Part shown: in pieces, positions 1 through 5,734 of the stretch
Numbering within the stretch: the first letter of the stretch is position 1
Layout: each line of letters begins with the position of its first letter
Source of the DNA: Syntrophobacterales bacterium
GTDB lineage: Bacteria > Desulfobacterota > Desulfobaccia > Desulfobaccales > 0-14-0-80-60-11
DNA: 7,516 nt
Assembly: GCA_020052215.1 (NCBI GenBank)
Contig: JAGVPN010000425.1
Coordinates: 1-7,516, forward strand
Direction: 5' to 3'
Position numbers and translations under genes: made by a program
The notes under the pieces: generated by a model
The model's input: the letters and a program-made list of their open reading frames with translations, nothing else
Told to the model about the DNA's origin: nothing
The model's database searches: none

Positions 1-634
1 GGGTCAGGGGCACAACCCGGTGTGCTTCGGCTTTTACCGGAAAATAAAGTCCTTGCACGGGAACGGTCAGCTTCTCCCCCGGCCGGCCTAAATCACCGAA
101 AAAGGGGGTGCCGTGGGCCAGGACCTGATTATTTTCGGTCAACTGCACCGCGGTGATCTCATCGGTGAGCAGGGGCGATTCCGGGGAAAGCCTCACAATG
201 GTGGTCTTCCCCGCACCGGAAGCCCCGGGAAAGACATAAGCCCGGCCCCGGTGCACCAGGCTGGAGGCATGGAGCAAAAGCCCGGGCTCTTTCAGAAACC
301 CGAAAAAATAGAGGACCCGCAGGACGCTTTGCCAGTCATTTTCCCGGGAAACCCTGGCCTCCGCTTGGCCCTCCTTAAAGTTCAGGGACAGGCTGAACCC
401 TGCCCGCCATAAAACCAGGCAGGCCTGATTCTCTTTTACCCAGATTTCCCGCTGGCCGTTCCACCGATGCGGGGTCATCCCGGGCAGAGGCCCGTCTATG
501 GCTTTAGGCGCCACCCAGGCAACCCGCAGGCGGGTTTTACTCTTGGGCCACCAATAATCCTCGGGAGACCCAGTCGGAAGAAAAAAATCCTGAGGATTCC
601 GGGTCTTGTTCATCCCCCTGGGGTCGATTTGCAT
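1..634 (-). CDS. HPr-kinase-like P-loop protein (partial, C-terminus off window)
   Basis: Reading leftwards, an open frame of 211 codons runs off the window edge without a stop. A P-loop GASGAGKT lies at about residues 137-144, preceded by a segment typical of HprK-like proteins (FGFLKEPGLLLHASSLV, then YVFPG). It is followed by LLTDE (about 155-159), matching the acidic motif after the P-loop in HPr kinase/phosphorylase, and then by a GTPFFGD segment. HPr kinases phosphorylate a Ser on a small protein. Relatives in RiPP clusters are known tailoring kinases; paeninodin lasso peptide is phosphorylated on its C-terminal Ser by such an enzyme. ATG at 634 is the first start after an in-frame stop; ATG at 613 is an in-frame alternative. 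Neither has a convincing ribosome binding site, so expression may depend on coupling to the precursor-like gene ending 26 bases upstream. The P-loop assignment is firm; the role as a peptide kinase is inferred from the neighbours. Confidence 0.82.
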   Translation of the reverse strand, partial: MQIDPRGMNKTRNPQDFFLPTGSPEDYWWPKSKTRLRVAWVAPKAIDGPLPGMTPHRWNGQREIWVKENQACLVLWRAGFSLSLNFKEGQAEARVSRENDWQSVLRVLYFFGFLKEPGLLLHASSLVHRGRAYVFPGASGAGKTTIVRLSPESPLLTDEITAVQLTENNQVLAHGTPFFGDLGRPGEKLTVPVQGLYFPVKAEAHRVVPLT

Positions 635-660
635 TACTTTAGTTAGATTGCCGGTTATGA

Positions 661-801
661 TTAAGTTTTTAACTGGCCCTTATGACCAGGATTTCTACAT
701 ATTTTAAAACTACATGCCATAGTAAAACGTTCAAACAGTTGTTGTTTTTCCCAGCCGGGCTTCTGGTAGGTCTTATTTTTTACATCATCAGGGGTTTTCA
801 T
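661..801 (-). CDS. Candidate RiPP precursor peptide (46 aa)
   Basis: A short gene starts at ATG 801 and stops at TAA 661-663. A strong ribosome binding site GAGGGAG (808-814) sits six bases before the ATG. The product has a charged N-terminal leader with a Y-x-x-P motif (TYQKPGW, residues 11-17), then an amphipathic stretch KQQLFERF (19-26), a small TMA turn, and a 17-residue tail starting at Cys30 with a second Cys at 35 and ending in Thr46. YxxP leader motifs are recognised by PqqD-type RRE domains in lasso and related RiPP systems; the Cys-containing tail is a plausible core for a radical SAM enzyme. It lies between a radical SAM/SPASM gene and an HPr-kinase-like gene, all in one direction. 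No PqqD/RRE protein is visible in the window. I recognise the layout, not a named family; the product and core boundary are inferred. That it is a real gene rests on the ribosome binding site, motif order and context. Confidence 0.66.
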   Translation of the reverse strand: MKTPDDVKNKTYQKPGWEKQQLFERFTMACSFKICRNPGHKGQLKT

Positions 802-807
802 GGGAAG

Positions 808-814
808 CTCCCTC
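808..814 (-). promoter_or_regulatory. Ribosome binding site of the candidate precursor gene
   Basis: GAGGGAG on the minus strand, six bases before ATG 801. It is far better than any site in front of the downstream kinase gene, which fits strong translation of a precursor peptide. Confidence 0.6.
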
Positions 815-852
815 AAAATCGTGGTTTAACTTAATCCAGGATAACCATTTCC

Positions 853-1008
853 TTAGAAGTTGGGTTGTACCCCGGGACCATTAATGGTCGTCTCGACCTC
901 TAAGGCTTTTTCCCGTAACGTTATTTCAGGAAAACTGATCGATAATTTTTCCTCGCCCAGTTCTCCGGAAATAGTCACAGAGACGCTCTGCCTCGGGTAT
1001 TTGGCCAT
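853..1008 (-). CDS. Possible 51-aa ORF overlapping the end of the radical SAM gene
   Basis: An open frame starts at ATG 1008, inside the last codons of the radical SAM gene but in another reading frame, and runs to TAA 853-855, through most of the gap before the precursor-like gene. The product begins MAKYPRQSV, is rich in beta-type and acidic residues (for example TISGELGEEKLSISFPEI) and ends INGPGVQPNF. Its composition is protein-like and it fills otherwise unexplained sequence, but only a weak AGGG precedes the ATG and I recognise no family. It may be a genuine small protein translated by coupling, a remnant, or chance. Confidence 0.25.
   Translation of the reverse strand: MAKYPRQSVSVTISGELGEEKLSISFPEITLREKALEVETTINGPGVQPNF
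876..889. repeat. 14-bp perfect palindrome between radical SAM and precursor genes
   Basis: GACCATTAATGGTC is a perfect palindrome. It is followed by an overlapping hairpin GGTCG-TCT-CGACC (886-898). It lies 75 bases upstream of the precursor-like ATG. It could be an operator or an RNA hairpin that sets the ratio of precursor to enzyme message. A palindrome of this size is not very improbable by chance in 7.5 kb, so function is unproven. Confidence 0.3.
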
Positions 1009-1906
1009 CCATTGCCCTGATGGAATTTAACTTTGGGGAGTCCCGCCATACTTTGATAAAATTGTCCCCTCCGATTACCTTGCCGCAGTTACAGGAGATA
1101 TCCATGCAGGGCCATAAATCGCCCTGGGGAGTGAGGTAACAGATGGTCTTACCGGCCTCGCACCCGGCCAATTCCGCCGATAACTCCGGGGAGACGGCAA
1201 CGGTAAGGGATTCTTGCCAGTGCCGCACCTCGGTGCCGATGAGGCTATGAAGTTCACGGTTCCTTTCCGGGCCGATTTCCAAACCGGGGGGGAGGGAGTT
1301 GCCGTCCCACCGGGGGGTAAGGGTACCATCCATTCTCAGATAACTTTGTTCTTTTAAAGTATATTGATTTATAGCATCGATTTGATCAAAAGTAAAGTTG
1401 AAAATAACTGAGCTAAAAACCAGCCGCAGGCCCCGGGCCCGGGATTTTTCTATGGTCCGCATCATTTGCTCCCAAGAGCCGGGCAAGCCGGTAACCCGGT
1501 CATGTACCGCCGGGTCCAGGCTATAAAGACTCACCTGCAGCGCATCAAGCCCCACTGCCGCCAGGGCCTCCAACTGGGCGTCATCGGGCCCCAGCGTGCC
1601 GCTGGTCATCAAAGCAACCGAAAAGTTTAACCCCCGGGCGTAGGCCACCAGGTCCATCAGGTCGGGACGCAAGAAAACCTCGCCGCCGCTGAAAGTAAGG
1701 AAAAAGGTGCCGGCTGCGGCTAATTGATCCAAGATCGATTTAACCTGGCTGGTATCCAACTCCGGCGGGCCCTCGCCCCGCCGCCAGTCCTCCGGCAGGT
1801 AACAATGCACGCAACGCTGGTGGCATCGGAAGGTAAGGTCGAAATGGACGCTGAACGGGACCCTCAATAACCTGGCCTTGTGGTAGGCTCTGTCTATGGG
1901 TTTCAA
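926..1906 (-). CDS. Radical SAM/SPASM peptide-modification-type enzyme
   Basis: 326 residues. The radical SAM core is clear: CHQRCVHC gives the CX3CX2C cluster ligands Cys28, Cys32 and Cys35, and SGGE (73-76) is the SAM-binding motif. A SPASM-type C-terminal region begins at Cys249: C-X12-G-X4-C (Cys249, Gly262, Cys267) in AGKTICYLTPQGDLWPC, followed by Cys272 and Cys274 and the typical VWRDSPKL stretch. SPASM enzymes use extra iron-sulfur clusters and include PqqE and sactipeptide maturases. Here the usual final CX2CX5CX3C group is missing; only Cys310 remains before the stop, so auxiliary clusters may be altered. The start is TTG 1906, chosen because GAGGAG (1915-1920) lies eight bases upstream and overlaps the stop of the aminotransferase remnant. 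It has no fused PqqD domain. The nearby candidate precursor and HPr-kinase-like protein suggest peptide modification. The fold is certain; the substrate is inferred. Confidence 0.94.
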   Translation of the reverse strand: MKPIDRAYHKARLLRVPFSVHFDLTFRCHQRCVHCYLPEDWRRGEGPPELDTSQVKSILDQLAAAGTFFLTFSGGEVFLRPDLMDLVAYARGLNFSVALMTSGTLGPDDAQLEALAAVGLDALQVSLYSLDPAVHDRVTGLPGSWEQMMRTIEKSRARGLRLVFSSVIFNFTFDQIDAINQYTLKEQSYLRMDGTLTPRWDGNSLPPGLEIGPERNRELHSLIGTEVRHWQESLTVAVSPELSAELAGCEAGKTICYLTPQGDLWPCMDISCNCGKVIGGDNFIKVWRDSPKLNSIRAMDGQIPEAERLCDYFRRTGRGKIIDQFS

Positions 1907-1914
1907 GCCTGGTT

Positions 1915-1920
1915 CTCCTC
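1915..1920 (-). promoter_or_regulatory. Ribosome binding site deciding the TTG start of the radical SAM gene
   Basis: GAGGAG eight bases before TTG 1906. It overlaps the TGA (1919-1921) of the aminotransferase remnant, so the two reading frames were once translationally coupled. Confidence 0.6.
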
Positions 1921-2163
1921 AAAGAGTTCCCAGTGTTTCGATTTTCCTGCCGGCTTCATCCAGCACGGCATCTGGTTCGGCAAAGCAGAATCTCGCCAGA
2001 TTCTCGCCCGCCTCATCATGGTAGAAAGCCTTGCCTGGCCTAGGGCTTCACAAATCTTGTCCCGTTTGTTCAGATATTTTTGGGCAAGTTCTTCGTAATA
2101 ATCCGCTCCCCAGTGCATCAGGCCGCAGGCCAATCCCATCTGCAAGGGCGCCGGAGCACCCAC
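1919..2163 (-). pseudogene. Class I aminotransferase remnant, 5'-truncated and internally deleted
   Basis: Two pieces of a PLP-dependent class I/II aminotransferase (kynurenine/methionine aminotransferase-like) lie in different frames. The first reads VGAPAPLQMGL, later YYEELAQKYLNKRDKICEAL (2163 to about 2045). The second, from about 2035, reads PGKAFYHDEAGENLARFCF and continues to DEAGRKIETLGTL and TGA at 1919-1921. In intact relatives roughly 50 residues, including a GxYY-type segment, separate these blocks, so there has been an internal deletion with a frame change near 2040. The N-terminal two thirds, including the PLP lysine, are absent: a TAG directly precedes the GTG at 2163 and no aminotransferase similarity is visible further upstream. 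The overlap of its stop with the radical SAM ribosome binding site suggests it was once the upstream gene of that operon. It cannot encode an active enzyme. Confidence 0.82.
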
Positions 2164-2743
2164 CTAAACCAGTTCCATGCAACAATCGGGCCATTACCGT
2201 AGCGCTTTGAGATCGGCCGCCTGAAGGTGAAATTTAGGCGACTGGCCCAACCCGCGCTTGCATAAGTTTGTGCAGCGATGTGAACCCTCGAAAGCTACAC
2301 GGCGTTATCGGTGGACAACATTTTCCCCGACTGGAGGGTTGCCAACCCCCTGGAGAAAATGGTCCCGGCTCAGCGGTACGGTGACGGGGAAAATAATTGA
2401 CGCTGATAAAAAAGGTTAAATTAGGTTAATCAAGCCTGGGAGTTTTCTATAGATTGTTCAAGATTTGGTATTTCTATTCATAATTTTGAACATAGAAGCC
2501 ATGTGCCGTACCCATCAACCCCGCTCCGATCTGGTCCGGGAGAGAAAGGCGCTTTACCCCGCCAGGTGCAAAATTAACGGTAAACTCTCAAACCCGGATG
2601 GCGATGCCCCCTTTAGTCGGATGAACCATTTTTTTAACAAGATGCAATCAAAGAATTACAAAGCTGTTGGGCACAGTGTTGGGAGTGAAAAATATCCAGG
2701 GGCGAGTTTATAGGATAACCGATTGATATTATTTTGAATAGTT
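2164..2743. other. Gene-poor gap between aminotransferase remnant and PEP-synthase-like gene
   Basis: I find no supported gene here. There are short open frames on both strands: a plus-strand frame 2465-2713 from a TTG without a ribosome binding site, and a plus-strand frame ending in TGA near 2400 that reads VDNIFPDWRVANPLEKM. None has a recognisable domain or a good start signal. Base composition shifts from GC-rich (2164-2390) to AT-rich (2395-2740). The missing 5' part of the aminotransferase should lie here but does not, so the segment is probably a rearrangement product. Confidence 0.5.
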
Positions 2744-2788
2744 GGCAGGATATGGACCTACGACCTTCGGGTTATCAACCAGGGCTGC
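2744..2788 (-). other. Degenerate 3' half of a tRNA (possible att remnant)
   Basis: Read leftwards this stretch resembles positions 27 to about 66 of a tRNA. It has an anticodon arm with loop TTGATAA (GAT, isoleucine-like), the 3' stem strand CCCGA, a canonical-looking variable region AGGTC, and a T-arm GTAGG-TCCATAT-CCTGC with five pairs (one G-T). The T-loop departs from TTCRANY, the 5' anticodon stem CCTGG pairs poorly, and there is no acceptor stem or CCA, so it is not a functional tRNA. The stop codon of the PEP-synthase-like gene (2775-2777) falls inside it. tRNA 3' halves are typical integration-site remnants, but no integrase is present here. Confidence 0.45.
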
Positions 2789-5375
2789 GGATCACGGCCA
2801 ACTTTTCCAGGTCCCGGATAAATTTCTCGGCATAATGCTGGACATCCGCCTCATTGAGCATGATCATGTCCAATTGCCGGGTGTGGATCGTCAGGTACCC
2901 CAGGATGCGCAGCCGGGAGAGCATGTAGTCTTTGGCTTCCGCTTCCAGGCGGGCGAACAGGGCATCCTCCTTGACATCCACCTTGAAGTGGTACCTCTCC
3001 AGGATTTCCCCCACAAATTTGGTCCGCCTGATCCGGCGCGGGTAGTCCGCCGCCCCGCCCTTGAAGGCGAACCGGAGGTAATTCTCGAAGGCCTGGTCCC
3101 CCACCAGGGCCTCTACCGTGGAAAAGTGAAAGCCCAGGCGGGAGGTCAGGTTGCAGAAGTCCCGGGCGATCATGAAGTAGTTGGTGTTGCCGAACATGGT
3201 GCCCCCCGCCGCGGCCAGGTTGGGGTCCGTAGCCGCGCCCATGACGATGGACATGAAACCCAGGGTATCCACCGGCGGCGGCCCTTCCCAGGCCACCGCG
3301 GTGATCCCCTCCCACAGCGCCAGCATGGGCGCTGAGGCAATATTGCTCAACTCCACCTGCGGCGCCCCCACCTCTTCCTTGAACCCGTCCTCCAGGTTCA
3401 GGACCCACCACTCCAGGGCCACCGGCGTCACCAGTTTCTTGATGAAATATCGGGAAAACGCCTGTTTCTTGTCAAAAGTGAACATTTCCTTGACCGAAAC
3501 CTCGTGGGCGAAACGCGTAATATCGTGGAGGGTGCGGCACCCCTTAGGGCTGAAGTCGGGCGCCTCCGGGTTGGTGAGGTTAAGGGGGGTGATCAAGGTC
3601 ATGACCTCTCTCAGCGTCTCCCCCACCGGGGTGCCGGCCATGAGCCCCTCTTTGGGGCCGGCCAGGGTCAGGAGTTCCTCTACCCGGCCCTCGTAAACGG
3701 CCAGGCCGTCGGCGTCCACGGTCACCAGCTGGCCGGGCGTCAGCCGGGCCGTGGCCTCCCCGGTGTTGAACAGCGCCGGGAGGCCGAACTCCCGGGCCAC
3801 GTTGGCCAGGTGGCCGGTAATCCCGCCCCGGTCGGTGACCAGCGCCGCCGCCCGGCTCAAAAGGGGGGCCCAGCCGGGATGCGGAAAGGCCGTGACCAGG
3901 ACCGCCCCGGTTGGGAATTGCAGCAGGTCCAGGTTGCTCTGGACCACATGGACCGGTCCTGCCGCCACCCCCGAGCTGGCCAACTCGCCGCCCTTCAGGA
4001 GCACAGGATACTCCCCGGCCCAGGTTTCGAAGCTTTCGCTCCGGGGGGCCGCCATCTGCTTCAAGGGCCGGCTCTGGAGGATAAAGATGCGTCCCGCCGC
4101 ATCGATGCACCACTCGATATCCTGGGGGCCTTCAAAATGAGACTCCAACACCAGGGCGATCCGGGCCAGTTCCAGGGCCTGGTCATCCGTGAGCGCGGCC
4201 TCCATCCCCTGGGCATCGCTTAGCAGTCGCACCCCTTCCTCCGGGAGGCACACAGCTTTCAGTTCCTTGTCCCGGATCTCCCGCTGGAGGATCGTCAGGG
4301 GCTGGCCCCGGGAGATGACCCACAAATCCGGGGTGACCGTGCCGTCCACCACGGATTTAGCCAACCCGTGCACCGCATTGAGAAAGATAGCGTCGCTGCG
4401 CCTGTCGGTGGGGTCCCGGGAATACATCACCCCCCCGCAGACGGAATCCACCATGGCCATACACCCCACGCACATGGCCACATCTTCGTCCCTGAGCCCC
4501 TTGTGCAGGCGGTAACTCACCGCGGTCAGGGCATATTTGCTGGCCAACACCTCCTTGTAAACCGCCTGGAGGTTTGCCTCGCTAACGTTGAGTTCCGAAT
4601 GATACTGCCCGGCAAAGGAGGTGTCCGCGGCGTCTTCGCCGATGGCGCTGGAGCGCAGGGCCACTTTCAGGGTCCCGCCCACGGTCCTCGCCAGATCCGC
4701 ATAGGCCCGGGAGATAGCCTCGGCCAACTCTGGCGGCAGGTCCGCCCCCATGATGAGCGTCTGGATTTCCGAGCTCTTCCGGTAAAGGTCCGAGATCTCC
4801 TCTTCTTCCATGGATTGGAGGCGCCGGTTGATCTCATCAGTCAGCCGGCTGTGGGATAGGAACCGCTCATACGCCGTGGCGGTGATGGCAAACCCCGGGG
4901 GCACCGCAATCTCCGGCAACTCTCCGGTGATCTCCCCCAGATTGGCCATCTTGCTGCCCACCCCGTCCGCCATCTCCCGGCGCACTGCCGTAAGAGGCAG
5001 CACCAGTTCCGAAATCGTCGGCGTCTGCCTCTGTGTCAGGGTGGCGTCAATCTGTCTTTCAATGCCGGTAAAGACCGTCTCCAGCACCCGGTACCGGTTG
5101 CCGGTCAATTCATTCAAGTACTTGATGATATTGAAGACGTTGACACACGTGCCCGTGGCGTGGGACCGGATAAAGGTCATGCCGAAGCTATGTCGGCTCC
5201 TGAGGGCCGCCTCCATGTCGGTCATGAGCTGCAAGGCGGTGTTGTTGGCGGCGAGCAGCAGCTTGAAGGCGTGGTAGCGAGCCTTGAAGACCGCCCGCAG
5301 TTCTTCCATGGAGAGAGCCGGTTCAGGCTCTACCCCGGCAAACAGACTCTTCAGTCTTTGGAACAGGTTGGCCAT
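2775..5375 (-). CDS. PEP-synthase/PPDK-like phosphotransferase with atypical C-terminal domain
   Basis: 866 residues, cytoplasmic. Order: a helical N-terminal region (1-125, no family recognised). Then a PEP-synthase-type ATP-grasp domain (about 130-440) with VGSKMANLGEI at 140-149, KVALRSSAIGED at 237-248, TSFAGQYHSE at 252-261, GGVMYSRDP at 314-322, and DIEW at 419-422 followed by ILQSRPL at 432-438. Then the swivelling phosphohistidine domain (about 465-570) with TDRGGITGHLANVAREFG, where His522 is the expected phosphorylated residue. From about 575 to the end there is no PEP/pyruvate TIM barrel; instead a roughly 290-residue domain contains PLNLTNPEAPDF, CRTLHDITRFAHE and MFGNTNYFMIARDF. 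Real PEP synthase or PPDK needs the barrel, so this protein probably moves phosphate from ATP via His522 to another acceptor, as in the domain logic of rifampin phosphotransferase. The acceptor is unknown. The start at ATG 5375 has no clear ribosome binding site. The gene stands alone between intergenic gaps. Confidence 0.93.
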   Translation of the reverse strand: MANLFQRLKSLFAGVEPEPALSMEELRAVFKARYHAFKLLLAANNTALQLMTDMEAALRSRHSFGMTFIRSHATGTCVNVFNIIKYLNELTGNRYRVLETVFTGIERQIDATLTQRQTPTISELVLPLTAVRREMADGVGSKMANLGEITGELPEIAVPPGFAITATAYERFLSHSRLTDEINRRLQSMEEEEISDLYRKSSEIQTLIMGADLPPELAEAISRAYADLARTVGGTLKVALRSSAIGEDAADTSFAGQYHSELNVSEANLQAVYKEVLASKYALTAVSYRLHKGLRDEDVAMCVGCMAMVDSVCGGVMYSRDPTDRRSDAIFLNAVHGLAKSVVDGTVTPDLWVISRGQPLTILQREIRDKELKAVCLPEEGVRLLSDAQGMEAALTDDQALELARIALVLESHFEGPQDIEWCIDAAGRIFILQSRPLKQMAAPRSESFETWAGEYPVLLKGGELASSGVAAGPVHVVQSNLDLLQFPTGAVLVTAFPHPGWAPLLSRAAALVTDRGGITGHLANVAREFGLPALFNTGEATARLTPGQLVTVDADGLAVYEGRVEELLTLAGPKEGLMAGTPVGETLREVMTLITPLNLTNPEAPDFSPKGCRTLHDITRFAHEVSVKEMFTFDKKQAFSRYFIKKLVTPVALEWWVLNLEDGFKEEVGAPQVELSNIASAPMLALWEGITAVAWEGPPPVDTLGFMSIVMGAATDPNLAAAGGTMFGNTNYFMIARDFCNLTSRLGFHFSTVEALVGDQAFENYLRFAFKGGAADYPRRIRRTKFVGEILERYHFKVDVKEDALFARLEAEAKDYMLSRLRILGYLTIHTRQLDMIMLNEADVQHYAEKFIRDLEKLAVIRSPG

Positions 5376-5394
5376 GCGCTCTGTCTGAGTGGGG

Positions 5395-5413
5395 ATGCGC
5401 CTAGGTATGCGCC
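5395..5413. repeat. ATGCGCC direct repeat in the leader of the PEP-synthase-like gene
   Basis: ATGCGCC occurs at 5395-5401 and 5407-5413, spaced 12 bp, with a partial copy ATGCGC at 5374-5379 over the start codon. It could be an operator for a regulator of the 2775-5375 gene; it could also be chance. Confidence 0.25.
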
Positions 5414-5430
5414 CTCAAGAGAGGACACAT

Positions 5431-5459
5431 AGTCTATCGTTCCAGGATTATCTTAACAA
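5431..5459 (-). promoter_or_regulatory. Candidate sigma-70 promoter of the PEP-synthase-like gene
   Basis: On the minus strand TTGTTA (5454-5459) and TAGACT (5431-5436) are separated by 17 bases; each matches four of six consensus bases. Transcription would start about 50 bases before ATG 5375. Modest match, correct place and direction. Confidence 0.3.
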
Positions 5460-5476
5460 AAGGTTGAAGTTTTTCT

Positions 5477-5499
5477 CCCTCCCCCTTGATGGGGGAGGG
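5477..5499. repeat. REP-like G/C palindrome
   Basis: CCCTCCCCC-TTGAT-GGGGGAGGG is a perfect 9-bp inverted repeat with a 5-base loop, followed by TGGGGGTGGGGGTG. This is the form of a dispersed intergenic palindrome seen in many bacteria. It lies between the end of the response-regulator operon (5554) and the promoter region of the next gene, and may limit read-through or protect the operon's 3' end. No T-run follows on the minus strand, so it is not a classical terminator. Confidence 0.6.
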
Positions 5500-5553
5500 C
5501 TGGGGGTGGGGGTGAAATTGCTGGGCATTGCTGCAACCTATCCCCCTCCCGCT

Positions 5554-5679
5554 TTACCGGCACAGCCAGGTCAGGCCATACCAACTGCCCCAGATTAGCA
5601 GAAGTTCCGCCAACATGGCCGCCGCGACGGCGCAGTCCCGCCAGGTGCCTCCCTTACAAGGCCAGAGATAGCTTTCCAT
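5554..5679 (-). CDS. Small membrane protein (41 aa) in the sigma-54 operon
   Basis: ATG 5679 is preceded by GGAGG (5689-5693) with nine bases spacing, and the frame ends at TAA 5554-5556. The product begins MESYLWPCKGGTWRDCAVAAA, followed by a hydrophobic stretch from about residue 17 to 39 (AVAAAMLAELLLIWGSWYGLTWL) that can span the membrane once, and ends LCR. It has three cysteines (8, 16, 40) and five tryptophans. It follows the response regulator by about 50 bases on the same strand, with no promoter between, and so is likely co-transcribed from the sigma-54 promoter. No family recognised; the ribosome binding site and membrane-protein composition support a real gene. Confidence 0.6.
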   Translation of the reverse strand: MESYLWPCKGGTWRDCAVAAAMLAELLLIWGSWYGLTWLCR

Positions 5680-5734
5680 CACCATATACCTCCACCCGCA
5701 TCTCGGTCAAAGCTAACCTGCCGTTCTGCTTCAC
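5654..5734 (-). CDS. Possible 26-aa ORF coupled to the response regulator
   Basis: GTG 5734 overlaps the TGA of the response regulator (5731-5733) in the GTGA manner typical of translational coupling, and the frame ends at TAA 5654-5656. The product begins VKQNGRLALTEMRVEVY and ends KLSLAL. It overlaps the first codons of the 41-residue gene in another frame. GGGAG lies about nine bases upstream. Too short to judge; it may serve only to carry ribosomes to the next gene. Confidence 0.22.
   Translation of the reverse strand: MKQNGRLALTEMRVEVYGDGKLSLAL

Noticed and set aside
113..412. Plus-strand 99-codon open frame
   Set aside because: It lies antisense to the HPr-kinase-like gene, whose minus-strand frame has a clear P-loop.
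2465..2713. Plus-strand 82-codon open frame in the gap
   Set aside because: TTG start without a ribosome binding site, no recognisable domain, low-complexity composition.
2780..2840. Intact tRNA gene at the end of the PEP-synthase-like gene
   Set aside because: No acceptor stem, D-arm or CCA, and the sequence upstream of the anticodon arm is coding sequence.
2742..5277. Several long plus-strand and alternative minus-strand frames
   Set aside because: Shadows of the GC-rich PEP-synthase-like gene; Pro/Gly/Arg-rich with no motifs.
5389..5598. Plus-strand 69-codon frame
   Set aside because: It is translated from the REP-like palindrome and the complement of the small membrane protein gene.
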